Source of the DNA: JBFMFE01 sp040752295
GTDB taxonomy: Bacteria > UBP15 > UBA6099 > JBFMBQ01
Assembly: GCA_040752295.1 (NCBI GenBank)
Contig: JBFMFE010000119.1
Location: 1 to 28,526 of the forward strand
DNA length: 28,526 bases
Direction: 5' to 3'
How positions within the stretch are numbered: position 1 is the stretch's first letter; the number at the start of each line of letters is the position of its first letter. Position numbers and translations under genes: made by a program. Below the pieces are notes generated by a model, which saw only the letters and a list, made by a program, of their open reading frames with translations, made no database searches and was not told the origin of the DNA. Shown piece by piece: positions 15,365 through 23,036 of the stretch.

Positions 15365-17548
15365 TTATTCGGTGAAGAGCAGAATGTCTTCGTCGGGCGC
15401 CGGTTCCTCTTCCGGCTCCACCGGCTCCATTCCCTCGGGATAAGCCCTGATTCGTTCGCCGGTGTCGAAGCGCAGCATGTCGGGACCGAGGTGTTCGAGC
15501 GGCGGGGAGCCTTGAGGTCCCTCGCCGGATCGCTCGACGTACTCGGTGCCGGTCGCCCCTCCGGCGAGGTTTCTGGCGACCATCGGGACCCGTTCGGGGA
15601 GATTGAACTCCAGCGGTTCCTTTCCGTTCAGGGCGCGTTCCATGAAGAGTTTCCAGACCGGGGCGGGGATGGTTCCGCCGGCGATGCCGCGTCCGGCTGG
15701 TTTCCCCCCGACCATCGCACGCAGGGGCGAGTTGTCGTCGTTCCCGACCCACACTGCCGCCGTGAGCTGGGGGGTGAACCCGATGAACCAGGCGTCGCGG
15801 TAGTCGCTTGTGGTGCCGGTCTTGCCCGCCGCCGGTCTTTCGATTTTCGCCCGCGTGCCGGTGCCCCTGTTTATGACTTCCTGCATGACGGGGACGAGGC
15901 GGGCGATCACGTTGTCGTCGAGCACCTTTTCCCCCTTCTCGTACTTTCGCTCGTAGATGACCGTTCCGGAGTCGTCGGTGATGCGCTCGATGGCGGCGGG
16001 TGCGATCCTGTAGCCGCCGTTGGCGAGCGCGGAGTATGCCGTCGCCATCTCGAGAACGGTGACTTCGGACGTGCCGAGGGGGAGGGAGAGCGTCGGGAAA
16101 AGCTCGCTTTCAATTCCCATCGCCTTCGCCGTTTCCACGACGTTCCGCGCGCCGACGAGGAAACCGACCTTGACCGCGGGGACGTTCCTCGAATGGACGA
16201 GCGCGTTGACGAAGTTCATCGCACCCCTGTACTTGTGATCGTAGTTCTTCGGGCAGTAGGTCTTCGGGATCGCCGGGAAGCACACCGGCGCGTCGAGTAT
16301 GCCGCATTCCATGGGGTAGCCCTGCTGTATCGCCGCCGCGTAGACGAACGGCTTGAAGGCGGAGCCGGGCTGCCTGAGCGCCTGCCACGCCCGGTTGAAC
16401 TTGCTCTTCCTGTAATCGGCGCCGCCGACCATCGCGAGTATCTTGCCGGTCTGCGGCTCGATCGCGACGACCGCCGCCTGCGTGAGGTTCACCTTCTGTT
16501 CGGCGGCGAGCTTCATCGCGCGGGCGACGGCGTCCTGGGCGGCTTTCTGCATCGTGGGGTCGAGCGTCGTGTAGATGCGGTAACCCTCGGTGTGGAGGTG
16601 CGTGGGCGTGATGCCGAAGGTGTCCGGGTCCTTCAACTGCTCGATGACGTAGGTGACGAAGAACGGCGCCCTGTAGTTTTCGTAGCCCGGACCCGCAAGC
16701 GGGGCGAGGTTGAACGGCTCCTTCGCCGCCTGTTCGTACTGCGCGCCGGTGATGAAATTGAGTTCGAACATCTTAGCGATGACCGTGTTGCGGCGGCTCA
16801 TCGCGCCGGCGGGGTTCCTGTAGGGGGAGAAGGCGGAAGGCGACTTGGGGAGCGAGGCGAGCATGGCGCATTCGGCGATGGTGAGGTCGCCGAGTTTCTT
16901 TCCGAAGTAGGTTCGGGCGGCGGTTTTCACGCCGTAGGCGCCGTGCCCGAAGTAGATCATGTTCAGGTAATACTCGAGTATCTGCTGCTTCGAGTACCTG
17001 CGCTCGAGGGCGAGGGAGTACTTCATCTCGGTGATCTTCCTCTGTACGGTCCGCTCCGGAGAGAGGTAGAGGTACCTTGCGAGCTGCTGCGTGATCGTGC
17101 TGCCGCCCTGGACGGTGCGCCCCGCGCGGAGGTTCGCGACCATCGCCCGCGTCACGCCTATGAAATCCACGCCGCGGTGAAAAAAGAAGCGCTCGTCCTC
17201 TATGGCGATGACCGCGAGCTGGAGCATCTCCGGGACTTCGCCGATCCGCGCGTATTCCCTGTTCTCGACGTAGAGGTTCGCGAGGAGTTCGCCGTTGGCG
17301 GCGTACACCTTTGTGGTCTTTTTGGGGATCGGAAGCGGACCCTGCACCGCGTCGGGAAGGTCGCGCGCGAATCTCATCACGCCGATCACTATCACGGCGC
17401 TCATCATGCCGGCGAGCACGACGAGAAAGAAAAGCAGGATTGAAGCCGCCGCCACGCACGAGACCCTGCGCGCGCCGCGCGCCTTTTTTTTCGGCTTCTT
17501 CTTCGCCCGTCTGGATTTCTTTCCTTTCTTCCCCGCGCTCTTACCCAT
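15365..17548 (-). CDS. Class A penicillin-binding protein (PBP1A type)
   Basis: It polymerises and cross-links peptidoglycan at the inner membrane. From ATG 17548 it has 727 residues. A Lys/Arg-rich cytoplasmic tail is followed by one membrane helix at about 31-58. The GT51 transglycosylase domain has IAIEDERFFFHRGVD, GGSTITQQLAR and RKITEMKYSLALER. The transpeptidase has SAFK (serine near 396), SRN (VHSRNVPAVK) and KTGT (AAGKTGTTSDYRDAW). Each catalytic motif is intact. The C-terminal 90 residues are Glu/Pro-rich. AGGAGA lies 9 bases before the ATG; a TTG two codons upstream is less likely. It is transcribed alone and divergently from the DUF4185-like gene. Confidence 0.95.
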   Translation of the reverse strand: MGKSAGKKGKKSRRAKKKPKKKARGARRVSCVAAASILLFFLVVLAGMMSAVIVIGVMRFARDLPDAVQGPLPIPKKTTKVYAANGELLANLYVENREYARIGEVPEMLQLAVIAIEDERFFFHRGVDFIGVTRAMVANLRAGRTVQGGSTITQQLARYLYLSPERTVQRKITEMKYSLALERRYSKQQILEYYLNMIYFGHGAYGVKTAARTYFGKKLGDLTIAECAMLASLPKSPSAFSPYRNPAGAMSRRNTVIAKMFELNFITGAQYEQAAKEPFNLAPLAGPGYENYRAPFFVTYVIEQLKDPDTFGITPTHLHTEGYRIYTTLDPTMQKAAQDAVARAMKLAAEQKVNLTQAAVVAIEPQTGKILAMVGGADYRKSKFNRAWQALRQPGSAFKPFVYAAAIQQGYPMECGILDAPVCFPAIPKTYCPKNYDHKYRGAMNFVNALVHSRNVPAVKVGFLVGARNVVETAKAMGIESELFPTLSLPLGTSEVTVLEMATAYSALANGGYRIAPAAIERITDDSGTVIYERKYEKGEKVLDDNVIARLVPVMQEVINRGTGTRAKIERPAAGKTGTTSDYRDAWFIGFTPQLTAAVWVGNDDNSPLRAMVGGKPAGRGIAGGTIPAPVWKLFMERALNGKEPLEFNLPERVPMVARNLAGGATGTEYVERSGEGPQGSPPLEHLGPDMLRFDTGERIRAYPEGMEPVEPEEEPAPDEDILLFTE

Positions 17549-17766
17549 GCGCAAAACTCTCCTTCGATATGATACTCCGTTTCCGGCGCGGTGTCACATT
17601 AAGGCGCGAAAGGCTCCGTGACGCATCCAATCGGCAACGGCAAAACATGAAAAAGGACGACCCGCCGCCCTTGCCGCCGGCGGAAAAACCCTGTATCGTG
17701 ACGGACAGCCGGTCCGGGAACACGCGCCTGAACACGGACCCCGGCGCCGTGAAGGGGAAAACGGAC

Positions 17767-18858
17767 GTGTCGAGACGCCTTCGGATACCGCCGGCTGCGG
17801 CCGCGCTTATTCTGGCTTTGTGCCCGGCGGCGGCTTTCTGCCGCTCGCCTGCCGGCGTGGGAAAGAGCGTCATCAGGGCGATAAGCGCGTCGCAGCCGTC
17901 GGCGCCGTTCGAGAGTCACGGAGACCTGTGGTTTTCCACCTGGGCGGACGACGGAACGGTTTTCGTGAGCTGGGGCGACGGCTACGGTCCGGGCTTCGGC
18001 GCGGGAACGCCGTTCTCGCATCACGGGCTTGCGCGGCTGAGAGGGGTATTTCCGGACGTGCGGGCGGAGGTGGCGCGCCGGTTCATGCCGCTGTCCGACG
18101 ACGAAAACAACTCGAAGCCGACGAGCCTTCTTTTTCACGAGGGAAGACTTTACGCGGCGGTGCACTCGCCGCTGCTCTTTCCGAGGATGGGGTTCACAGC
18201 CTATTCGGACGACTACGGCGCCACCTTCAGCTACGACCCGGCGGGCGCGAGGACGCGCGAAAGAAACCCGGCGTTCGTGTGCCTCATATTCGTGAACATG
18301 GGGAAGGGGAGCGGCGCGGGTCCCGGGGGGTTCGTGTACGCGTTCGGCATGCCGGCGGAGGTGAACGTGAGCGGCGAGGTGTATCTCGCCCGGATGCCGG
18401 GCGACGGGATACTCGACGAGGCGTCGTGGACATATTTCGCGGGGCTGGACGCCGCCGGCGCGCCGGTGTGGAGCGGGAACCCCGCGGAGGCGGAGCGTAT
18501 CGAAAGCCTGTCGTCGCGGAGGTATTCGTCGCTGTTTCCGAACATGCTTTTTTCGGCGGCGTACCACCCTGGGATAGAGCGGTACCTTGTGATGACGGCG
18601 ACGACGGCGGAGGGGCGGCTGTACGAGGCGCCGGCGCCGTGGGGGGTATGGCGGCTCGCCGGGAAGTGGTTCGAGGGGGCGGGGTCGGAGTGGTACGGGG
18701 CGTACATGCCGGGGATTATCACGAAGGACATGGGGGCGGACTATTTTTACTTTGCGGCGGGCGGCAGGACGGCGCTCGATCCCGCGCCGGGGGACGAGAA
18801 GTACAGTTTCAGACTGGGGAAGATAACGATGGTTCTCGAAGAGGCGGCGGGGGAGTGA
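17767..18858 (+). CDS. Exported DUF4185-like propeller protein
   Basis: From the GTG at 17767 the protein has 363 residues and begins with a signal peptide (RRLRIPPAAAALILALC then AAAFC). The mature part has repeating beta-strand blades, with DLWFSTWADDGTVFVSWGDG near the start and YAPGITK/YGAYMPGIITKDM-like text near the end. This resembles the DUF4185 group of predicted glycoside-hydrolase-like propellers, whose substrate is unknown. AAGGGG precedes the GTG at workable spacing. The frame stays open to ATG 17647, which would add 40 Pro/Lys-rich residues ahead of the signal peptide and lacks a ribosome binding site. A cysteine near the signal peptide end (FCRS) does not form a good lipobox. 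Role unknown. Confidence 0.72.
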   Translation: MSRRLRIPPAAAALILALCPAAAFCRSPAGVGKSVIRAISASQPSAPFESHGDLWFSTWADDGTVFVSWGDGYGPGFGAGTPFSHHGLARLRGVFPDVRAEVARRFMPLSDDENNSKPTSLLFHEGRLYAAVHSPLLFPRMGFTAYSDDYGATFSYDPAGARTRERNPAFVCLIFVNMGKGSGAGPGGFVYAFGMPAEVNVSGEVYLARMPGDGILDEASWTYFAGLDAAGAPVWSGNPAEAERIESLSSRRYSSLFPNMLFSAAYHPGIERYLVMTATTAEGRLYEAPAPWGVWRLAGKWFEGAGSEWYGAYMPGIITKDMGADYFYFAAGGRTALDPAPGDEKYSFRLGKITMVLEEAAGE

Positions 18859-18885
18859 AAAGACGAGAATATCCAACCGGAATTA

Positions 18886-18905
18886 TTTACCGAAGTAAAG
18901 TTTTT
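18886..18905 (+). terminator. Weak terminator after the DUF4185-like gene
   Basis: TTTAC (18886-18890) and GTAAA (18895-18899) pair around CGAA, followed by GTTTTT. The stem is AT-rich and weak, but placement 27 bases past the stop fits a terminator. Confidence 0.35.
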
Positions 18906-19175
18906 AAAAGCGAATATCCAATGCGGCATACTATGCAAAAGTCAGGATTTTTGGCAAAAAAAGAAGGTTCTTCAGGAAATACTGTGGGTAAAAACGGAAG
19001 GGGAAACGAGTTTGTCGCATTATGGAACAATGGATAGGGAGGAAAACCTTTGTAAATAAAGCGTTTTTTAACGCATTGTCTCCTTGCCTTTCAAATTGTT
19101 TCTTGATGGTCTGCTTCCTTTTTCATCTGTCTGATCAAGGGGTTACCCACACAAATTCCTGAAGCGCCAAATATT

Positions 19176-19181
19176 TATGAT
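19176..19181 (+). promoter_or_regulatory. Candidate -10 box for the CARF-HEPN gene
   Basis: TATGAT matches 5 of 6 positions of the -10 consensus and lies 17 bases before the ATG. No good -35 is seen. If used, the transcript would begin within the ribosome binding site. Confidence 0.3.
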
Positions 19182-19198
19182 TGGAAAGAGGTGGGAAT

Positions 19199-20530
19199 AT
19201 GAAAGAAGAAAACTATCGCGCTCTTTCGCTCACTCTGGGTGAATCGCCGGAACCCCTGGTTTTTACTATACGCAAATATAAACCTGAAGCGGTGATGCTG
19301 ATCTGCACTCCCGCTTCGCGCAGATTTGTAAACGAAGTCGCAGCGCCGTGCGGGCTGTCCCCGAGTGACATCGAAATTGTGGAAGTTGACGATTCGGCCG
19401 AAAAGGCTTCCGCGCAGCTCGTGGACCGTTTCTATAACGCCTATCGCAGGATCGCCGACAGACTGAATCTCGGCGCCGGGGAATTCGCCGCCGACCCGAC
19501 GGGCGGCAGAAAATGGATGAGCGCGGCTCTCACCCTCGCGGCTTCTCATCTGAACCTTGACATGCTTTACGTGGATGTGAAATACGGACCCGACCGCAAA
19601 CCGGACATGGACACGATGAGAGTCGTTCCCCTCGGTAATGCGTACCGGCAGAGCGGATTGTTCCTGTTCGACCGCGCGCGAAAAATGTTCAACGAGTATG
19701 ATTTCAAAGAATCAGGGGAACTTTTCGAAAACCTTCATAACGAAGCCGCCCATTCGCACACACATGACCTTTTTCACTGCCTTGCCACGGCGTCGGCGGA
19801 ACTGGAAAAATGGGACCTTTTCGATTACAGGAAGCTAAAACCGGAGAAACTCCGGGGCGCTGCGCGGGAAGCGGAGCGCTCCGCCGCTTCGTCCGCCGCC
19901 GGCAGGAACGAAGTTGAAAACCTTGCCGAATGTTTCAGGCGCATGGCGGACGTCGCCGAAACGCTTAAGAACACCGGCGACAAAAACACCCCGCATCCGG
20001 CAGGGCTGTTCGATTTGATCGAAAACGCCGGTCGCAGACTGAAACGCGGAAGGTACGACGACGCCGTAGCCCGCCTGTACCGCGCAACGGAATATGTCTC
20101 TCAACTCGCGCTGAAAAAATACGATTTTGACACGAAGAAGCCGGGCTGGGATAAGTTCGATCGCGCGGTTGTTGACGAGTTCGAAAAGATAAATAACGGG
20201 GTTCTACCCGGCAAGATTTCGCTTGAGAGTGGATTCAAACTGCTTAATGCAGCCGGTGATCCGGTCGGACAAAAATTCATGAGCGGCGGGAAAGACGGAC
20301 GCGGGTTTTTGTTTAAGGGCAACACAACATCTCGAAACGATTCGCTTCTCGCCCACGGATTCCAGCCTTGCACTGAAAAAATGGTCACAGGCTACCGTGA
20401 TGAACTCGTTAAAGCAATCGGTGAATGTCTCGACCGCCTCGCCCCGGAGTACGCCGGCGACGGAGTTGAGAGAATACTTGAGCGGTTCCGTTTCCCCCTC
20501 ATACAGGACATCTTTCGCCCCGCGCCCTGA
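19199..20530 (+). CDS. CARF-HEPN protein, Cas02710 (TIGR02710)-like putative cyclic-oligoadenylate-activated RNase
   Basis: The 443-residue protein starts with a CARF-type Rossmann domain (about 1-145). It has RALSLTLGESPEPL at the first strand-loop and the ligand-pocket signature ADPTGGRKWMSAALTLAA at 98-115, as in Cas02710/Csm6-like CARF proteins. The long helical C-terminal part contains GRYDDAVARLYRATEYVSQ (285-302), typical of that family. It also holds a HEPN RNase motif R-x6-H, RNDSLLAH, with R379 and H386. In known relatives, cyclic oligoadenylate made by type III CRISPR complexes binds CARF and activates HEPN to cut RNA. No cas10, cas6, array or cyclase is in this window. ATG 19199 is preceded by GAGGTGGG; a TTG six codons upstream is less likely. 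Low GC upstream suggests it was acquired. Confidence 0.85.
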   Translation: MKEENYRALSLTLGESPEPLVFTIRKYKPEAVMLICTPASRRFVNEVAAPCGLSPSDIEIVEVDDSAEKASAQLVDRFYNAYRRIADRLNLGAGEFAADPTGGRKWMSAALTLAASHLNLDMLYVDVKYGPDRKPDMDTMRVVPLGNAYRQSGLFLFDRARKMFNEYDFKESGELFENLHNEAAHSHTHDLFHCLATASAELEKWDLFDYRKLKPEKLRGAAREAERSAASSAAGRNEVENLAECFRRMADVAETLKNTGDKNTPHPAGLFDLIENAGRRLKRGRYDDAVARLYRATEYVSQLALKKYDFDTKKPGWDKFDRAVVDEFEKINNGVLPGKISLESGFKLLNAAGDPVGQKFMSGGKDGRGFLFKGNTTSRNDSLLAHGFQPCTEKMVTGYRDELVKAIGECLDRLAPEYAGDGVERILERFRFPLIQDIFRPAP

Positions 20531-20747
20531 ATGCTTCGTTTAGATTCAACAGTAATCACGAAGAAACTGGAACTCTCCCTTTCCATTGAAAATCACCTTT
20601 TGACAGGGCGCGCTGCGGCGCGTCCCGATGATTCGCCGGCAGTCCACGAAGGGGAACGGCGAAGCGATCCGGGGCGGGATACCGGGCGCCGCCGCCGGGG
20701 TTCGGCAAAACCGGCTCCGACGGGATGAAAAGCGCGGCGGGAAATGA

Positions 20748-20753
20748 TAAAAT
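20748..20753 (+). promoter_or_regulatory. Extended -10 promoter for the FecR-domain gene
   Basis: TGATAAAAT carries a 5-of-6 -10 box (TAAAAT) with the TGn extension. Initiation near 20760 would give a 24-base leader containing GGGAGGTG. No clear -35 is visible. Confidence 0.5.
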
Positions 20754-20783
20754 ACCGTATCCGTCACAGCGGGAGGTGCGAAA

Positions 20784-21539
20784 ATGAGAACGAGGACCGC
20801 CCTGTTCACGCTTCTTGCCGCCGTAACGGTGCCCGCGCTTGCGGCGCGGGCGCACGCGGCGGAAAAGAAAGACCCCTGCCCGGCACGCATCGCCGGCATA
20901 GTGGGCGACTGCCAGATGGCGCTCGACCCGGCGGACGACCCCGATGAGGTCGTGTGGCTTGAAGCCGAGCTTGACCGCTGCCTGCAATACGGCGACATGG
21001 CGAGGACGAAGGCGGACGGGCACATGGCGCTGGTCTACGAGGACGACGGCGCGGAGGTGCGGCTCAACGCGCTCTCGGTGATGACGGTCTCCGAGGAGGA
21101 CGACGAGGAACTCGAAATGACCGTGAACGCCGCGAACCTCTCCCGCGGCGAGTTGTGGGCGAAGCTCCAGAAAGGCGGCGCCTTCTCCGTCAGAACCCCC
21201 ACCGCCGTCGCCGGCGTGCGCGGCACCGAGTTCGACGTCGCCGTTGACGAGGACGGCAGCTCCTCCGTCCACGTACTCGAGGGCGCCGTCGCCGTCTTCA
21301 ACGAACTCGGCAGGGTGCTCGCCGAGGAGGGAATGGCGACCGAGATACTCAAAGACATGATTCCGAAGAAACCCTTCGGGTTCGACATCGAAAAGCACAG
21401 GGAGAAAATCAAGGAGTGGAAAGACAAAATTTCCCTGGGCGAAGTGAAAAAGGCATTGAAGGAAAAAATCGAGGAGAAAAAGAAGGAACTCGGCGAAGAC
21501 GCGAAGAAAAAATTGAAGAAGCCGAAATTCGGCTTCTGA
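20784..21539 (+). CDS. Exported FecR-domain protein
   Basis: The 251-residue protein starts with a Sec signal peptide (MRTRTALFTLLAAVTV, cut near AHAA). A FecR domain covers about residues 30-180: a hydrophobic strand run, AEVRLNALSVMTV, then the hallmark FSVRTPTAVAGVRGTEFDV and VHVLEGAVAVF. The last 60 residues are a Lys/Glu-rich probable coiled coil. Classic FecR proteins carry a membrane helix and regulate an ECF sigma factor; this one has no helix after the signal peptide and no sigma gene beside it. It probably belongs to the periplasmic FecR-only group of unknown role. GGGAGGTG lies 6 bases before the ATG. Its 3' end contains a hairpin that can terminate the converging - strand operon. 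Confidence 0.83.
   Translation: MRTRTALFTLLAAVTVPALAARAHAAEKKDPCPARIAGIVGDCQMALDPADDPDEVVWLEAELDRCLQYGDMARTKADGHMALVYEDDGAEVRLNALSVMTVSEEDDEELEMTVNAANLSRGELWAKLQKGGAFSVRTPTAVAGVRGTEFDVAVDEDGSSSVHVLEGAVAVFNELGRVLAEEGMATEILKDMIPKKPFGFDIEKHREKIKEWKDKISLGEVKKALKEKIEEKKKELGEDAKKKLKKPKFGF
21507..21536 (-). terminator. Terminator of the - strand MoaD-like operon, inside the FecR gene
   Basis: GAAGCCG (21518-21524) and CGGCTTC (21530-21536) form a seven-pair stem. On the - strand it is followed by TTCAATTTTTT. The stem encodes the last codons of the converging FecR gene, so one sequence serves both. Confidence 0.45.
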
Positions 21540-21542
21540 CGC

Positions 21543-21797
21543 TCATCCCCCGCCGAGGGGCGGGAAGACGTGCACCGTGTCGCCGTCCTTCAGCCTCGTA
21601 CCCAGCCCGTCGAGAAACGCGACGCTCGTGTTGTTAACGAAAATGTTGCAGTATTCAAGCTGCTTCGCCGCTCTGCGGTCGTAACTTTTCCTTACGTGAG
21701 AGACCACCCCCCGCACGGCCCCGGCGGTGATCTTTTCCTCCTCCCGCCCCGTCAGGCGCCTCATCGTTGCATAGTATCGGACGATTATTTCAGCCAT
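21543..21797 (-). CDS. MoaD/ThiS-family ubiquitin-like sulfur carrier
   Basis: The 84-residue protein has the beta-grasp pattern of MoaD/ThiS: IIVRYYATMRRLTG at the start, IFVNNTSVAFLDGLGTRL in the middle, and GDTVHVFPPLGGG at the end. The C-terminal Gly-Gly is where ATP-dependent adenylation and thiocarboxylation occur. These carriers give sulfur to molybdopterin, thiamine or other products. No MoaE, MoeB or ThiF homologue is nearby, so the pathway cannot be chosen. Three terminal glycines rather than two is slightly unusual. It lies 52 bases behind the PhnD-like gene on the same strand and is probably co-transcribed. Confidence 0.8.
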   Translation of the reverse strand: MAEIIVRYYATMRRLTGREEEKITAGAVRGVVSHVRKSYDRRAAKQLEYCNIFVNNTSVAFLDGLGTRLKDGDTVHVFPPLGGG

Positions 21798-21849
21798 TTT
21801 CCGTCCCGCTCGGGATTTCGGCTGCGGGACCGACGGGCGGTTCGGGAAG

Positions 21850-22974
21850 TCACTTCTCCGACTTGAGGGAGAACAACTCGATCTTCCCCGCCCTGTTCTT
21901 GTTTATGAACCTGTACTGCTCGTCCAGCCATCCGCTCTTTTCGACCTTCGCGATGAGCGCCTTGGACGGTTCGAGGTCCTTCTCGGTGACCGGCACGAAA
22001 TTCCCCTTGATCGCGTAAAAGAAAAACCTGAAGTCCCGGAAGTCCTCGTCCTTGTGCGCCCGCAGCAGTATCTCCCTCGCGGTCGCGATCAACTCGGGGT
22101 CCGTCGTCGTCCGCGTGACCAGCAGCGTGTTCACAAACCCGGGCGCGCACGCGACACGCCGTATCTCGCCGAACCTCGGGTCCGACTGCCGCCTCAGATA
22201 CTCGCTCTGCGTAAGCCCGGTGAAGATATCAACCCGCCCCTCGACGACTTCCTTCGCGAGGTAGTCCCATTCGTCGTCCGCGTAATAGACCAGCTTCTTG
22301 AAAAAGCTCTCCAGCGGCTCGTCAACGCCGTTCCCGCTCAGTACGTACCTCGTGGGCCAGTACATGTACGAACCCCCCCACGTGAGGTTCCTGAGCCTGT
22401 CAATCGAATCAACTTTCTCCGTCTTTTTCGCGTAAAGGCAGTAGTCGTACCTCTTTTTCTTGTCAATGGTGAACGTGCAGAGCGGCAGTATGTCCAGCCC
22501 GTTCGACCTGAGCTTGTGGTAATCCTCGTCGAGAACGAACATGAAATGCGGATCGAACGACTTCACGAATTTCATATATTTCGCGCTCGGCTCGTCGAGA
22601 TGATAGACTTCCGGGAACCGCCAGACCACGCGGTAGGCGTATGAAAGTCCGGTCTTCCTGTGCAGTACGTCGCATATTTTTTTCAAAAGCATGTCCGTGT
22701 GCGTCGTGTCTCCGGCGGCTTCGGACACGCGCGGCTGGCGCGGTATCACGAGCCTGACTTCGCCCTCGTGCCCCGGGACCGCGCCCGCCGCCGTAAGCGC
22801 AAGGCAGAGTACCACCGCCGCGAAAACCACCCGCGGAACGCCTCCCGACACGGCGCGCCCGCAAGGCGCGCGCCCCCAACTCCGAACCAGCGCCGCTGGA
22901 CCGCCGCGGCGCCGCACCCCCTCACGCGCCGACCTGCCCACGCAGCCACCCGCGTCGTTCGCACGCTCTTTCAT
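21850..22974 (-). CDS. Second PhnD-like exported substrate-binding protein
   Basis: From the ATG at 22974 the protein has 374 residues. A long Arg-rich stretch precedes a hydrophobic segment (VVFAAVVLCLALTAAGAV). A GTG near residue 39 would give a shorter, normal signal peptide, so the start is uncertain. The mature region has TDMLLKKICDVLHRKTG, a KFVKSFDPHFMFVLDEDYHKL strand-loop, YDYCLYAKK and PELIATAREILLRAHKDEDFR, the two-lobed layout of PhnD/TRAP-like binding proteins. It resembles the - strand protein at 9372-10505 in overall fold. No transporter genes are adjacent. The next gene encodes a MoaD-like carrier. Ligand unknown. Confidence 0.68.
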   Translation of the reverse strand: MKERANDAGGCVGRSAREGVRRRGGPAALVRSWGRAPCGRAVSGGVPRVVFAAVVLCLALTAAGAVPGHEGEVRLVIPRQPRVSEAAGDTTHTDMLLKKICDVLHRKTGLSYAYRVVWRFPEVYHLDEPSAKYMKFVKSFDPHFMFVLDEDYHKLRSNGLDILPLCTFTIDKKKRYDYCLYAKKTEKVDSIDRLRNLTWGGSYMYWPTRYVLSGNGVDEPLESFFKKLVYYADDEWDYLAKEVVEGRVDIFTGLTQSEYLRRQSDPRFGEIRRVACAPGFVNTLLVTRTTTDPELIATAREILLRAHKDEDFRDFRFFFYAIKGNFVPVTEKDLEPSKALIAKVEKSGWLDEQYRFINKNRAGKIELFSLKSEK

Positions 22975-23036
22975 CTCAAAAACCACATGTAGCTTGTCCG
23001 TTTAAACTTACAGCCCGTCCCTTCTCACGCAACCAG

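Larger units (their letters stand above)
18859..19198. other. AT-rich gene-free gap before the CARF-HEPN gene
   Basis: GC content drops sharply from about 18870 to 19175. Two copies of GAATATCCAA (near 18867 and 18912) are present, as are a GCGTT/AACGC hairpin at 19061-19074 and a TATGAT box at 19176-19181. A 38-codon frame starting at 18919 has no ribosome binding site and I do not call it. I saw no CRISPR repeat, attachment site or transposase remnant. Confidence 0.55.

Noticed and set aside
13971..15752. 593-codon - strand open frame opposite trpA and mrp
   Set aside because: Spans two real + genes and has no recognisable domain.
15287..17443. 718-codon + strand open frame opposite PBP1A
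   Set aside because: The opposite strand has every PBP1A motif; this frame is Arg/Gly/Val-rich without domains.
18919..19035. 38-codon frame in the AT-rich gap
   Set aside because: No ribosome binding site, no recognisable pattern, and continuous with a shadow frame from the preceding gene.
21960..21985. GGTTCGAGGTCC resembling a tRNA T-loop
   Set aside because: Lies inside a coding gene and no acceptor, D or anticodon arms can be folded around it.
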